64,000 nt of DNA from Anisodus tanguticus (lineage: Eukaryota; Streptophyta; Magnoliopsida; Solanales; Solanaceae), in the NCBI GenBank assembly GCA_034509755.1, contig CM067552.1, forward strand, positions 11,627,001 to 11,691,000, read 5' to 3'. Shown here piece after piece: positions 22,297 to 33,163 of the stretch. A program made the position numbers and the translations under genes. The notes beneath the pieces are model-generated. The model saw only the letters and a program-made list of their open reading frames with translations, did no database searches and was not told the origin of the DNA. Positions within the stretch are counted from its first letter, which is position 1; the number at the start of each line of letters is the position of its first letter.

Positions 22297-23201
22297 TGTT
22301 AATGTTGGATTTGGTGTTGTGACATTTGACCCAATATATCTTTTGAAGTACTGATTTGAAAGTATAAAAATGTTGGGACAAATGTCATAACATTCAAACC
22401 GACATCTTCGAAAAACAGTTTTGTCTTACTTAATGTTAAGCAGTAATATTTTACTGTAAGGTAAAAATGACTTAGGCGTGGTGAATTGGAGCAGTGTAAA
22501 ATGTGGGAGAAATAGTCAAAGCTTGGGGAAGAAGTCGAGTAAGGAACAAGTCAAAGTTGTTGAGATTTTCACTCCTTAATCATCCACCACAAACTGCCCA
22601 CCTTTCCCTCAACCTCCACAACGATGAACTTTTCAAGGAAGATTCTCTACTATAAATAGAGAGACTACTATAGTGAATCAATATCCAGAATCAAATTGCA
22701 AAAATACCAAAAGAGCGCTCGGATTTTATCTCAGAAATATGGATCACAAGTGTTGCTTGAGTGTGTCGACAACATTCTGTCCAACATTACAATTGTTGTT
22801 TAGATTCTAGATTAGTTTTGTATGGAGCGATTGTAATGAGAGGTTGTCTATGTCTACTTAGTTAGATTTTTCAGGCGGAAGTCATCTGCGGCTTCAACTT
22901 TTAATTCCTTTCTATTTTATATTATAAATCTATTAAGAAAGGAATTTGTATTTTTGTATATAATATATATACAATACACCTGGTCATTAACCATCATAAG
23001 TTATATAATATATATAACTTATGAAAATTTTTAACCTTTGTGTTCTTTAAATTCCGCTGCATTTACTCTTTAAAGTTTCTGTTTTGCTAAGTATTGTTAC
23101 TGGTGTCGGACGACATAATTGCCGACATTCGGAAACAGAATTGGCATTCGATTTATTTCATGTCCTGTTTTTACTTTCCGTAGCGTTTGACACCCCTAAC
23201 A
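22297..23201 (+). repeat. Sirevirus 3' LTR
   Basis: A 905-bp repeat of 13239-14147, TGTTAATGTTGG...CACCCCTAACA. It keeps TATAAATAGA at 22651 and the inverted TGTCGG...CCGACA motif near 23104-23128. Differences from the 5' LTR are scattered substitutions and small indels. TACTT follows at 23202-23206. Confidence 0.93.
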
Positions 23202-23442
23202 TACTTTTTTGAAAAAAGTGCTTTTCACAAAAACACTTTTGGTAAAAAATAGTTTGTGTTTGACCAATTAATTTAAATAATACGTTTGAAAAACAATTAG
23301 TGTTTGGTCAATCTTTTAAAAAGTGATTCTAAGTGTATTTTGTTATGAAAAGTGCTTTTTGGCAAAAGCAATTTTTTAGCTTCTGGAAAACAGCTTCTGC
23401 TACTCTCCAACACTTATTTTCTTCCAAAAGTTTGGCTAAATA
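23202..23442 (+). mobile_element. Foldback MITE, left arm (piece 2 of 3)
   Basis: This continues the left arm of the foldback element after the Sirevirus. The first five bases are the target duplication TACTT. Words such as AAAAAGTGCTTTTCACAAAAACACTTTTGG pair in reverse with 26280-26345. It ends at AAATA (23438-23442), the target copy of the solo LTR. Its left boundary in the intact MITE follows directly on 13238. Confidence 0.78.
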
Positions 23443-26042
23443 TGTCACGACCCAAAATTTTATTTTGTGATGTGAGGGCACCTACACTAACCGTAGGAGA
23501 ACCACTAACCTGAATCATGAAAGATTATTAAATCAAAAGCAGAAGTAACGAAAAATACCATTATATAACAAAATCTTTAAGAAAGTTACAACTTTTACCG
23601 AATACAACAATCTCTACTCCAGAATCTAGTGTCACTAGTACAAGGACTCTAAGATACAACGATGACAGAATATAACAACGCCGCCCTGAATAAAAGGAAC
23701 GGCTTCACTAGACGGAGATCAAGGCTACCGGACTGAATGGTATGCCTCACTCTCTCGTGCTCCAAGATGCAACCTGAATAGACCGAGTACATGTATCCAC
23801 GTAAAAGATGCAGCAAATGTTGCATGAGTACACTTAAATCACTTAGCACATAAGGACTCTTTCCTTGACACCCAGTGATTTAACACCCTACTTAGACCAT
23901 ATTCATTTTTATACACTTCCCGACCCAACCTATTAGGTAAGTAAGTTTACCACACCCTTGAATAATTGTTTGTCTTAGTCTTCTAGTTTCATTACGACAC
24001 TATATGTTTATGGTCATGCTATTTGATAATTCTCCTAAAGGTATTTCTCCCTACACAAGTCTAGTAATAGAATTTAAGCAATCATGCACCTAATAATTAG
24101 GTCAATACACAACAATGATTATGCAGCAAATCTTACTAGACACTTACTTTTAATAATAGCAATTACCAAAAAAACACACATGCACACATACTAGCCTTAC
24201 CCACGATACTCTTACACATTGCACAATTAACCATGACAATCACCCAAGTCACCAATAGTTCTCTCATTGCATCTACTCAACAACCAACACATATCAAAGC
24301 TTATATAACACGGGTACATTTCTGTTTTAGAGGAAAATTTTACAATCAATACTTGTTCCTTCAATAACCACAAGATAACCAAGTCTACTAGACATCAGCC
24401 CTGAGTACACCCAACACTGAGCAATCATAAAGAATATGAATGAGATGCAATGCAAATGATGAATGTATGAATGCAAATATTATATGTACCCGGTATGTAC
24501 ACGTTGCTGCAGTAGCCTCATGAGGTCCATATACCCATCCGGTCTCATCGGATACTAGCTCTGTGGTTGGAGTGTCCTCATCAGTCATCACTCTCATATC
24601 ATGTATCATATTCCACAATCAGCTTTCCAAGCCTCCTTCAGCAATGTCTCAACAGTCCAAATGCCAAATGTAATATGTATGAATGATATGGATATGTATA
24701 CACCATGAAATTAACATAATCAATACAATCAATATTGTAAATTCCTTGTCAAGTATTTAGACGAGATATAGAGTGATGAATGCATGGCAACCAAATCAAG
24801 AATAGAAATATCAAATATGGCTATAAGCCCACGCAACACGTATTTCAGATATACATTGGGTTAACCTTAGAGAACCCTGTGATGAATAAACACAACAATA
24901 CCAAATAATGACAACAAGCCCAAATAATGGCGACAAGCCCAAATAACAATAGTCGGAATCGGCATGAGGCCCCATATCACCTATATTCACAGTTCAACAC
25001 CGGTAAACACTCAAACATTCATCACAACCGTTTGAGTGGGACTCCCAAACACGCCCAATACCCCTTAATACTTATAGTTACTACGCACTTCTATCGAAGT
25101 CTACAAGGAAGAAATCATAGCCTACCTCATTGCCAAGCGGGCACCACAAACTCCTAGTCCACGACTTACTTCCGGACGTGTATCGGATGGCCATACACAA
25201 TCAAACATGTAGATGTCCTGGGTTTACACAAATAGAGTCAACATATAAGGTTATTTCTAATGAAGTACATGCTATCTAGTCCGAAAATGAACCCTTGAAA
25301 TTCATTTTACCATTAATTAACCCCTCTACATTAGCTCCATTATTTAGTCAAAACCTCCATTTTTATAAGAAAACTTTCCTCTTGATTCTCATTTAACAAC
25401 TAATCTCAAGTTTCAAATCTATTAAATAGTTGATTCCCTTTGCAATTAAGACCTCAATATCAGAAAAATTTATCATAGCACTCGAGTTTTAGGCTAACAA
25501 CTCACATAATCAAGCCTTAATGTTGTAAAAATAAAAGGGCCTCTTCTCCATCCAAGACTCACCATTAAACATGAACCAAAATCTTCAATAATCATAAATA
25601 GGATTGAAAAATCTTATCCTAAGGAAATTTGATGGAGAAAACCTCGAAAATCTACCTCCATTGAGCCTTCAATAGACTAGAATGAGTTTGAGAAAATGAG
25701 GCTCGGAGTTGAGTGTTTTGGCAACTAAGAAGCTAGGTTTGCCCAGCGATGTCCGCTGGCGCGGTACCGCTCCGGCGAGAGGATTCTCCGCCGAGGCGAG
25801 ATCATTAATTTTCAGGACTTCCACAGCATCAGACGAAATAGGTGAGGGAGTGGACACGTTGGGGCGGTATGGCCTTCGCTGAGGCGGAGACAGGACATTC
25901 GAAAATTCTCAAGTCTAAATAATCTACTCCCTACCCTGGTCAAGTGTCATTCTTACCCGTAAATCCTACATAGTGAGGGCCAAGCGAGGGATATTTTAGA
26001 AATCAAGACGAAAATCTCATAACGATCGGACATGTCGTTACA
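23443..26042 (-). mobile_element. Gypsy solo LTR (G1 family)
   Basis: A single 2.6-kb LTR runs from TGTCACGACCCAAAATTTT to GATCGGACATGTCGTTACA on the plus strand. It is flanked by a perfect 5-bp duplication AAATA (23438-23442 and 26043-26047). There is no internal sequence or second LTR, so this is the product of LTR-LTR recombination after insertion. It shares termini and internal landmarks with the LTR at 2026-7148 but lacks the tandem duplication. The minus-strand frame at 24388-24618 corresponds to the minus frames at 3289-3684 and 4861-5082. Confidence 0.9.
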
Positions 26043-26393
26043 AAATACCTCACTTTTTTTAAAATAAGTACTTACTAGAAAAAAATAAGCACCGTTGAGG
26101 AAATATAAGTTTGGCCAAATAGGCTATAAGCCTTTGGAAGAAAATAAGTGTTTTTGGGGAGTAATAAAGTTATTTTTCAGAAGCTAAAAAGTAGTTTTTT
26201 ACCAGAAACATTTTTTAAAAAGCACTTTTTAAACGTTTGGCTAAACACTAATTGCTTCTCAAAAGTGTTTTTTAAACTAATTGATCAAAAACACAAATTG
26301 CTTCTCACCAAAAATACTTTTTCGAATAGCGCTTTTGAAAAACACATTTTTCAAAATAAGTTGATATTAAAAACTTGGTCAAACATACTATAA
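26043..26393 (+). mobile_element. Foldback MITE, right arm (piece 3 of 3)
   Basis: This is the right arm of the palindromic element, ending AAACATACTA at 26390 and followed by TAA. Read in reverse complement it aligns with pieces 1 and 2 over most of its length (TAGTATGTTTGACCAAG, AAAGCGCTATTCGAAAAAG, TTTTTAGCTTCTGAAAA). Joined without the insertions the MITE is about 0.63 kb and almost wholly inverted repeat. It could form a long hairpin RNA if transcribed. Confidence 0.78.
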
Positions 26394-26610
26394 AACTGCT
26401 TTCAAATTCAATAGGGTTAATAGACAATTAATTGTCCTTCAACCTTAATACCAGAAGTTGCGGCATATATGCTCTTTGTGGTGTTTCTACTAATTGTTAT
26501 TCCATTTTACTTGTATAAAATGATAAGGTAATAAGTTTTAAATTATACTATCAAATATATTTTAACTCATTCAAACAAATTCTTTCTTATCCTTTAGGCA
26601 ACAAGTAGAT
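26394..26610. other. AT-rich intergenic sequence
   Basis: Nothing is recognised between the foldback element and the next MITE. Confidence 0.5.
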
Positions 26611-26853
26611 TCCCTAAAAAGTCACCCAGTATTGAGAATTGTCTTATAATATCAAGTATGTTTATTTTAGGACTAGAATATCACTCAATTATCACTATTT
26701 TCCTCAGAATATACTAAACATACAAAATCATTTTCCTCAAGATTTTGTGTGTTTAATATATTTTGAGAAAAAGAGTGATAATTGAGTGATACTGTAGTCC
26801 TAAAACAAATATAAATGATATTAGGAGGCAATCCTCGGGTGACCTTTTAGGGA
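26611..26853. mobile_element. Palindromic MITE of 243 bp
   Basis: The left end TCCCTAAAAAGTCACCC and the right end GGGTGACCTTTTAGGGA are inverted copies. The symmetry continues inward: TTTTAGGACTAGAATATCAC against GTGATACTGTAGTCCTAAAA, and CACTCAATTATCACT on both arms. The hinge lies near 26732. The superfamily is not determined because no clear target duplication is visible. It could fold into a long hairpin. Confidence 0.82.
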
Positions 26854-27276
26854 CTTTACTCTTTAGGCCACTAATCTTATTTATTATGGATAACCTTTCA
26901 AAGATTCTTTAACACTATAACATAAATAGATAAGTAGCGTAAAAAGTAACACTTTTAAACATATTCAAAGTATGTACTTTAAAGAGGTCAAGAAAAATAA
27001 ATTAAAAAAGGAGATAATAAAGCTAGTAATAGGTGAATAACTATAGTAAAGAAAATACTTTAGCTCTATGATATTTAAAGTTGATAGGGGGAATTCAAGG
27101 TGAATCATAGGTTAAGAATTTTAAGACAGACCAACGACTATACTTGGAAATTCGTTAATGGTGTAAATTAAAGGAATAACAGTTCTTGATTCTTCTTTAT
27201 TAATGTACAGTTAACATGACTTCTTTTATATTGTAATATTTCTTTATAGCAATTTAATCCAAAATAACTACTATCA

Positions 27277-27500
27277 CTTCGTCCAAATGATGGTACTGTT
27301 TAATTGTGCACGAAGTTAAAGAAAAAATTAAAATTTATGATCTAAAATAAACTTTATTAGATATTTGTGTGGCTTATAGCTAGATTATCTCAGTAAAAGT
27401 AAATAAAAATTTAAAAATTAAATTATTTTTGAATAAATAAATATGACAATTTTTTTAGTCTAATTAAAAAGGGAAATGTGTAACTAAAAAGTATGATCCT
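27277..27500. mobile_element. Possible decayed Stowaway-like MITE
   Basis: The left end ACTTCGTCCAAATGATGGTAC followed by GCACGAAGTTAAAGAAA resembles Stowaway-type elements such as the one at 49781-50020. The right terminal repeat is not recognisable, so this is weak. Confidence 0.3.
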
Positions 27501-27820
27501 GATTTATTCAAAATCAATTAAGAAGTTCTCAAACACTTCCATCTCATTCAAGTGCTGCATTATTATGAAAAATGATGTGCAGATAAATTTTGTAAACCTT
27601 TACTTTAAAAATAAATCTAGTAATTAGGAGGAAAAGCTAATTAGTGCAACAAGTTAACTAATTAGGAATTTGTTTTTTGAAACTAAGTGCTTGTCATTTT
27701 CAGTTAAAATTGAGAAATTGAAGACCCCTCCATGTGCACACACGTAAATTCCTCAATCGAGTCCACTCTTTGTCACAATCGTTTTGATTATTTCCTCAGT
27801 TTCTAATTACTTATATATAG

Positions 27821-27841
27821 AACTGCAAGTACTCTAACGAT

Positions 27842-27887
<46 letters not shown>

Positions 27888-27909
27888 CTGCAAGTACTCT
27901 AACGATTAT
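27821..27909. repeat. TA microsatellite flanked by 24-bp direct repeats
   Basis: A (TA)n run of about 40 bases (27844-27886) is bracketed by two copies of AACTGCAAGTACTCTAACGA plus TTAT (27821-27844 and 27886-27909). The arrangement suggests local slippage duplication or repair at the microsatellite. Confidence 0.85.
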
Positions 27910-27942
27910 CTTTAATATAATCGTGGAAAATACTGAAGAGAT

Positions 27943-29235
27943 TGTTGGAAATTAGCATTTGGCGGGGAGATGCGTCCACCCATCTTTGATGAATTAAACA
28001 CTAGTGTTCCGCATGTTGAAGACCTTGTCTCTTTGCACATGCATGATCTACGAAGTGAGTAGATGACCGTAGGGCCAAGAATCGTCTAATTTCGTTGAGA
28101 AATGAAAGAGATATTGGTCCACGAAGTAAGGTGTTTAAGACATGGAAATGTGGTGTGGGACAAATCTACCACATCGGTGGGAATAGGAAGAATTGCTCTC
28201 TATATATGTCTCAAATTGGTAAAGGGTTTGGGACCCCAAGGGGTATCCCATGTGTTTAAAGGAGGGAAGACCTAGATGTGCTTGGGTTCAAGGCTAAGCC
28301 CACGCGCGCCGCCGCCCGTCCGGTTCCGGGTTCTCGGGTCATGGGTCATGGGCTGTGGGGACTTTCTGATATTATCTTTTTGGACAAGAGAACTCTGCCA
28401 GATGTACAGTTTGGTCCCTGAAGTTTCATATGTACAGTTTGGTCCCCAGAGTTTCTGGGAAGGTGACGGAAGGCAGAAAGCCTACCGTTGGGACTATTTT
28501 TTGAGGCATTAATCAGCCATTACTTGGCTGATTAACTCCTCTATTTACAACCCATTAGTTGGGAAATTGAGCAACCTCCTTCATGACTTTATTCACCTCA
28601 TTCATGGCATTAAAACCTGCCATTACAACCCTCCTTTAAGGGCCATTACAGCCTTGTTTGTGGCTGTTGGACAGCCCCTCCTCATGTTATATATTGAGCT
28701 TCATTTGGCTCAAAACAGAAGCTGAAAACAGACGGGAATAACACAGAAAAACAGCACAATACGTGACTGAAACACAGCTCAAAACAGTGAGCAAACTGTG
28801 ACGAAAAACAGTGAGCAAACACCCTTATATACACAAGATATACACTACAGAGACACACTATATACACAGAGACAAAAGAGAAGAGTAAAGAGAAACTCTT
28901 CCTTCCTATTCCATATCTTCAGCAAGTCGAGTCATAATTGTTTTCTTCGCCAGGCTCAACCTATTGGCTTTGTAGCGTTGAGATTAAAGTGTTGTTTTAT
29001 CTTGGGAGACTATTGCCTGCTAACGTAAAAGCATATATACGGGGCAATCTTGTCTTAAGGACAGAGGGCAATCCCTCGACTCAACACACAACGTTGTAAT
29101 CATCCAGATTTAGTTGTTTCTTGATTTCAGGATATTAAGATACAAGTCACAACAAGCTTGCGGCAGTTCTCAACATTGGCCTTGCAAGGTTATCAAGATT
29201 CGTACTGCTTTATAAAGTACGATAGAGTACCAACA
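27943..29235 (+). repeat. Copia F 5' LTR
   Basis: The repeat runs from TGTTGGAAATTAGC to GAGTACCAACA. It includes a GC-rich block near 28300 (GCGCGCCGCCGCCCG), a hairpin-forming TTAATCAGCC...GGCTGATTAA near 28508-28534, and short repeats of TACAGTTTGGTCCC. It is shorter than the 3' copy by about 190 bp, partly from a deletion near its end, where TCAAGATTC joins directly to GTACTGC. Confidence 0.88.
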
Positions 29236-30600
29236 AGTTAAGACAAGATTGTATTTTCTTACTATTAGTGTTCGAAAGATGTCGGTCAAAAGTTGTGTGA
29301 CCAAATCTAGATATGGCTGTGGTTTTCTACTAGAAGACAGTGATGATGATATTGTTGAAGTTCAACATGTTCATGGTGTCACCGCTCCCATGAGTGGTGG
29401 GAACAAGCGCTCCCGAGAGCCTGAGGATGTCAACTGGGACAAGAGGAGAAGGCTGAAGATGTGGTTCTATCTTGCAGCAGAAGGTGTATATCTGTCCGAG
29501 ACAAAGAATCCAAAATTGGCATAAGTATTTTTTTACTTGTCAAGAATAAAGATTAAATGATGTCTGATTAAAAATGGATTAAAGTAAGGAGGAATATAAA
29601 ATTAATTTATATTCCTTACGCTTTACAAATCAGATGTTTAATCTCTTCTTCTTTCCCGTTTTAAGATTGGATCTTGTAAACGACTTAAAAAGATCCGTTC
29701 TTTTAAGTGTAGTGATTAAAAGTGTGTAAAGTATGTTCGCACATATGATGGAGAGAGATCCACTAACTGTGCGAAAACTATACCACTCTTAAGTAAGCGC
29801 CAAGAATTATCTGGGCACCAATCATAACGGAAGAAGTCTAAAAGTTAAAGGCGTTGAGCCTGTCACACTATTTGCCAGAAGATCATTCATAGGATGATAT
29901 TGGACACTCAGTCATACAAAGCCTCCGGGCGACTGGAGTGGGCCAAAATTCCTTTGATATGATGATATTGGACACTCAGTCATATAAAGCCTCCGGGTGA
30001 CTGGAGTGGGGCCAGAATTCATTTCTTAGGAAAAGTAATGGACACCTAGTAAGGTGGGCCAGAGTTTCCAGGTCTTAAATGATCTAAAGGCCTAAAGAAA
30101 GGCAGAAAAGAAATTGGACACTCAGTCTGCAAAAGCATCTGGAGTGGGCCAGAGTATCTAGATCACATATGATCCGGTTACGCCCTAACCACGGGCAAGA
30201 GGTTGTTCATGTGAAGCAACGCCACCTATAAAGTAGAAGGGATGGAGAGGTTGTCCTCAATAGGACTTCAGGGAATGAGATAACTCTAAGATGAGGTGAT
30301 ACATGTCCCAAACTTGGTTTAAGGGATGCTGTTGGTCAAGCTGGTTTGAGAATAGCCCAACAGGTCTGTAATAACTAAGAATGGTACAGTATGTCTGTAG
30401 CCAAATGAATGATATAATTGTAATCCGTGCATCTATGCCATCATAGATTAAGACACGTTAAATAGCAAGTCATTCAAAAGCTAACGATGTTGAGATTTTT
30501 GCCTTCTTCGACATGAACCCTCAAAATAAATGTGAGGTAGATGAAGAGGCAAAATCACCTTTCCAAATTCCGTCAAGGGAATAGCGAAAGAAGCACCGCT
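29236..30600 (+). pseudogene. Copia F leader and decayed gag region
   Basis: A short frame at 29249-29524 (91 codons) contains MSVKSCVTKSRYGCGF, an acidic run EDSDDDIVE and a basic KRSREPE...KRRR stretch. It matches no domain I know. The remainder is non-coding as it stands and contains the degenerate minisatellite at 29892-30165. Position says gag, but no gag motif is visible, so the small ORF may be chance or an acquired fragment. Confidence 0.4.
29892..30165. repeat. Degenerate minisatellite in copia F
   Basis: Four imperfect units are built on TGGACACTCAGTCATACAAA followed by GCCTCCGGGCGACTGGAGTG and GGCCAGAATTC. They start near 29901, 29969, 30028 and 30113. The first two units are the closest, and spacing between units varies from about 59 to 85 bases. 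Confidence 0.75.
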
Positions 30601-30639
30601 CCTCTAGAACTTAGTCACACCTACTTGGGTGATTTGAAG

Positions 30640-32400
30640 TTTATGCAAAATAGAGGGGGGAGACAAGTACGTTGTGATCTTCATTGATGATGGTACAATG
30701 TATGGAATCCTTTGTTTGTTAAAAAGCAAAGATAAAGTTGTTGAAGCGGATAAGCGCTACAAAGCAGAAGTTGGAAATCAACTAAGCCTATGGATTGCGA
30801 AATTCATAGTGATAGAGGGGAGAATGTGAAGCATCGTTCATTAAACGACTGTTCATTTCTCACTTCAGTCCAACGGTGTTAGCCAAGCGCAAAGTCGTAC
30901 GCCCAAATTATGTGGGGTGGCTTGGTAAAAGTTGGAATACTGAAACAGGTCAAGTTGTACCTAAGACTGTAGATTGCATATCCACTGGATCTGCAAATAA
31001 CAGTAGTGTTGATCTGCAAATAACAGTAGTGTTGATCGCCTCTTGGTGTCAAAGAATACTGAATTTTTTGAAGATAACTTTCCTGAAAAAGGAAAAAAGA
31101 GTAATTGCTCAAGGTTAATAAGAACCCGCGAGGGCCTGACTGTCCGGAACTAGACGTTCCGTATCTACGGGACTCGAAAGTTGCTGGCTATCCAGAACTT
31201 AATATTCAGATCGGCAGAACTCAGGGATTCTAGATGTTGAACCGAGAAGGAGAAAAGTGGGGACAAAGACTTGTTCCATACCTTCTAGCTTATATGGTTG
31301 AGAATGAACCATGGACAATTAACAAAGAATTGTCATCTCCAAAAGCGCTGCTTTGGAAAGAAGTTAAAAGAGAGAAATTGATTCCATCATATAGAATCAT
31401 ACTTCTGTAATGGTTTATCTTCCTCCGGAAAAAGAACCTTTGGGTTGTAAAATGTGCTCCCCTGTGAGTAGCTTAACATCCAGGGCCATTGTAGTCTTGC
31501 GTGGCATGGATCTTGAAATAGCCTTCCCAACTGAAGAGTTGGAAGAAGAGAATCAGAGTTGGTTTGCTGGACTGTTGGGTTTCATCCTGAACTTTCATTT
31601 TGGTCCCTGAAATGTTTTACATTTTGGTCCTGAAAGTCTCGGATAAAACGAAACAATGAATCGACCACAGAAACATTGACTCTGAAATTAGAAAGCCAAC
31701 AGTTGGAGAATCAACAGTCTGAAAGTTAAAGTCATATTGAAACAAAGTCTCGATATGAAATATATGGGTATCATAGATGACATCTTAGGAATTGGATTTC
31801 TAAGACATCTAACGGACTGGTCGATAGTTGACAGTCTTGTTGAAGCCACCAATGGATATGAATCATAGAACTGATTGGAATCATGGTGCGCCCATAAACA
31901 AGGAGCGATATGCTCAGGTCACGTGTAGTTCAATGTATTGTACACACTACAATCGACCCGGTATCGTCCTACAATCAGATCAGTTGAACTAAGGTTCACT
32001 GATGATGTTAATACATGATCAATAGAAGGCGTTAAGTCGGATATGACGATATCTGAATTATTCGCTTATCTACGGATTATAGTATTCTGGATGTCCAATG
32101 TTCGGGGGTACACAAAGTGATGCAAACGGACATCGGATCGAAGAACACCAAAGCCACAAGTAAATGTGTATGGTGGGTCTTAGAAAAACCTCTAAGCAAA
32201 CTTGCATCGGCCGATTCATGATGGAATCGGAGTTTATCGCTTTATACAAAGCATGAAAGAAGTTGAGTAACTTCACGACTCCTTAGAGGACGTCCCTTAT
32301 TGGGAGAAACCCGTGTCTTCAGTAGTTATACACTGTGGCTAGCCGGTCGGCTTCAGGAAGGACACGGATGACGGCGTCTGAACATATCTGTCAGGATCTG
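30640..32400 (+). pseudogene. Copia F pol remnant (IN, RT, RNase H)
   Basis: Fragments can be read across stops. The integrase core is FIDD.T..G...LLKSKDKVVEA with YKAEVGNQL (30680-30790) and SHFSPTVLAKRK in place of the NGVAERK motif (about 30860-30890). The RT N-terminal linker is PYLLAYMVENEPWTINKELS (about 31280-31330). RNase H shows QTCIGRFMMESEFIALYKA (about 32190-32250) and PYWEKPVSSVVIHCG (about 32296-32340). No stretch is long enough to be functional. Decay is far greater than in the Sirevirus element. Confidence 0.7.
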
Positions 32401-33163
32401 TCGGAGATATAAGACTGTATGGCAGTTGATCATCACGGGTGTCACATCCTTATTTCCTAACTAAGGGACTACCCAGAGATCAAGTGTTCTGCCTATCTAG
32501 GGGAATGGGCGTAAAACCCAAACAATACGAACCTTTGCGGTGGAAACCCAACCATACTGATTGGAGATCCCAAGACTTTGGTTCAATGGGAAAACTAAGC
32601 GGTAAAAGGTTCAGTTGAGCGCTTCGGTGGAAGCAAGAAGCACTTCGGATGATGATTTCTGTATGGAAACATGAATCCAAAGCTGTTCCCGCGATAGACA
32701 TTAAAGTGCTACCTGCATGGTGGGTAAAGGTTAAGCTTCCAAACCTTTAATGATCCTCAAACTATTGAGGTTAAGGTTGGGGAAACTTTTAATGATTCCT
32801 AACACTTGTGAAGTGGGGTATAGCAGGATACCTTGTAGGAGATCACCTATTTAAGTGCAAGGATGGCCGTCTCAAATAAACGCACTTAAGAATCCAAGTG
32901 TGTCCATGGCCACAACGGACAGAAACGTAAGAAGGAAAATGAATAAGAAGAGTTATTGTGTTGATATCATTGTCTTGGCTTACACTAAACACTGACGGTT
33001 CAAGACATCACGTTCACCGCGCAGTAAGTAAGTCCGATGGTATTCAACTAGGGAAGGTTCAAAGCGAAAGCTACCTCTCCTGATGCAATATCTTTTCGCT
33101 GAAAGATTGCTGAAATGTAGGCACCTTGTGTGTGCGCCACAATCTCTCTTTCATAGAGGGGAT
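32401..33163 (+). other. Copia F 3' untranslated part and PPT
   Basis: No coding motif is seen after RNase H. The region ends with CATAGAGGGGAT (33152-33163), a polypurine tract that abuts the 3' LTR. Confidence 0.6.

Larger units (their letters stand above)
13239..23201 (+). mobile_element. Sirevirus-type copia element, complete but dead
   Basis: This element is almost 10 kb long and has two closely similar LTRs of about 0.9 kb. It also has a perfect tRNA-iMet primer site, a PPT abutting the 3' LTR, and a perfect 5-bp target duplication TACTT (13234-13238 and 23202-23206). The order is gag, protease, integrase, RT, RNase H, as in Ty1/copia. Four features point to the Sirevirus (SIRE/Maximus) lineage. 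These are a long gag with a coiled-coil part and two zinc knuckles, an extra ORF between pol and the 3' LTR, multiple purine tracts in the 3' non-coding part, and palindromic LTR motifs. Multiple stops and frameshifts, including one in the RT active site, make it non-autonomous. Confidence 0.9.

Noticed and set aside
28798..29028. 76-codon ORF repeated at 34126-34356 as a paralogous gene pair
   Set aside because: The two are the same position in the two LTRs of copia F.
30879..31118. Overlapping ORFs on both strands around 31000
   Set aside because: They sit within the decayed integrase-RT span of copia F. A short tandem repeat (GATCTGCAAATAACAGTAGT, twice) keeps the frames open by chance.
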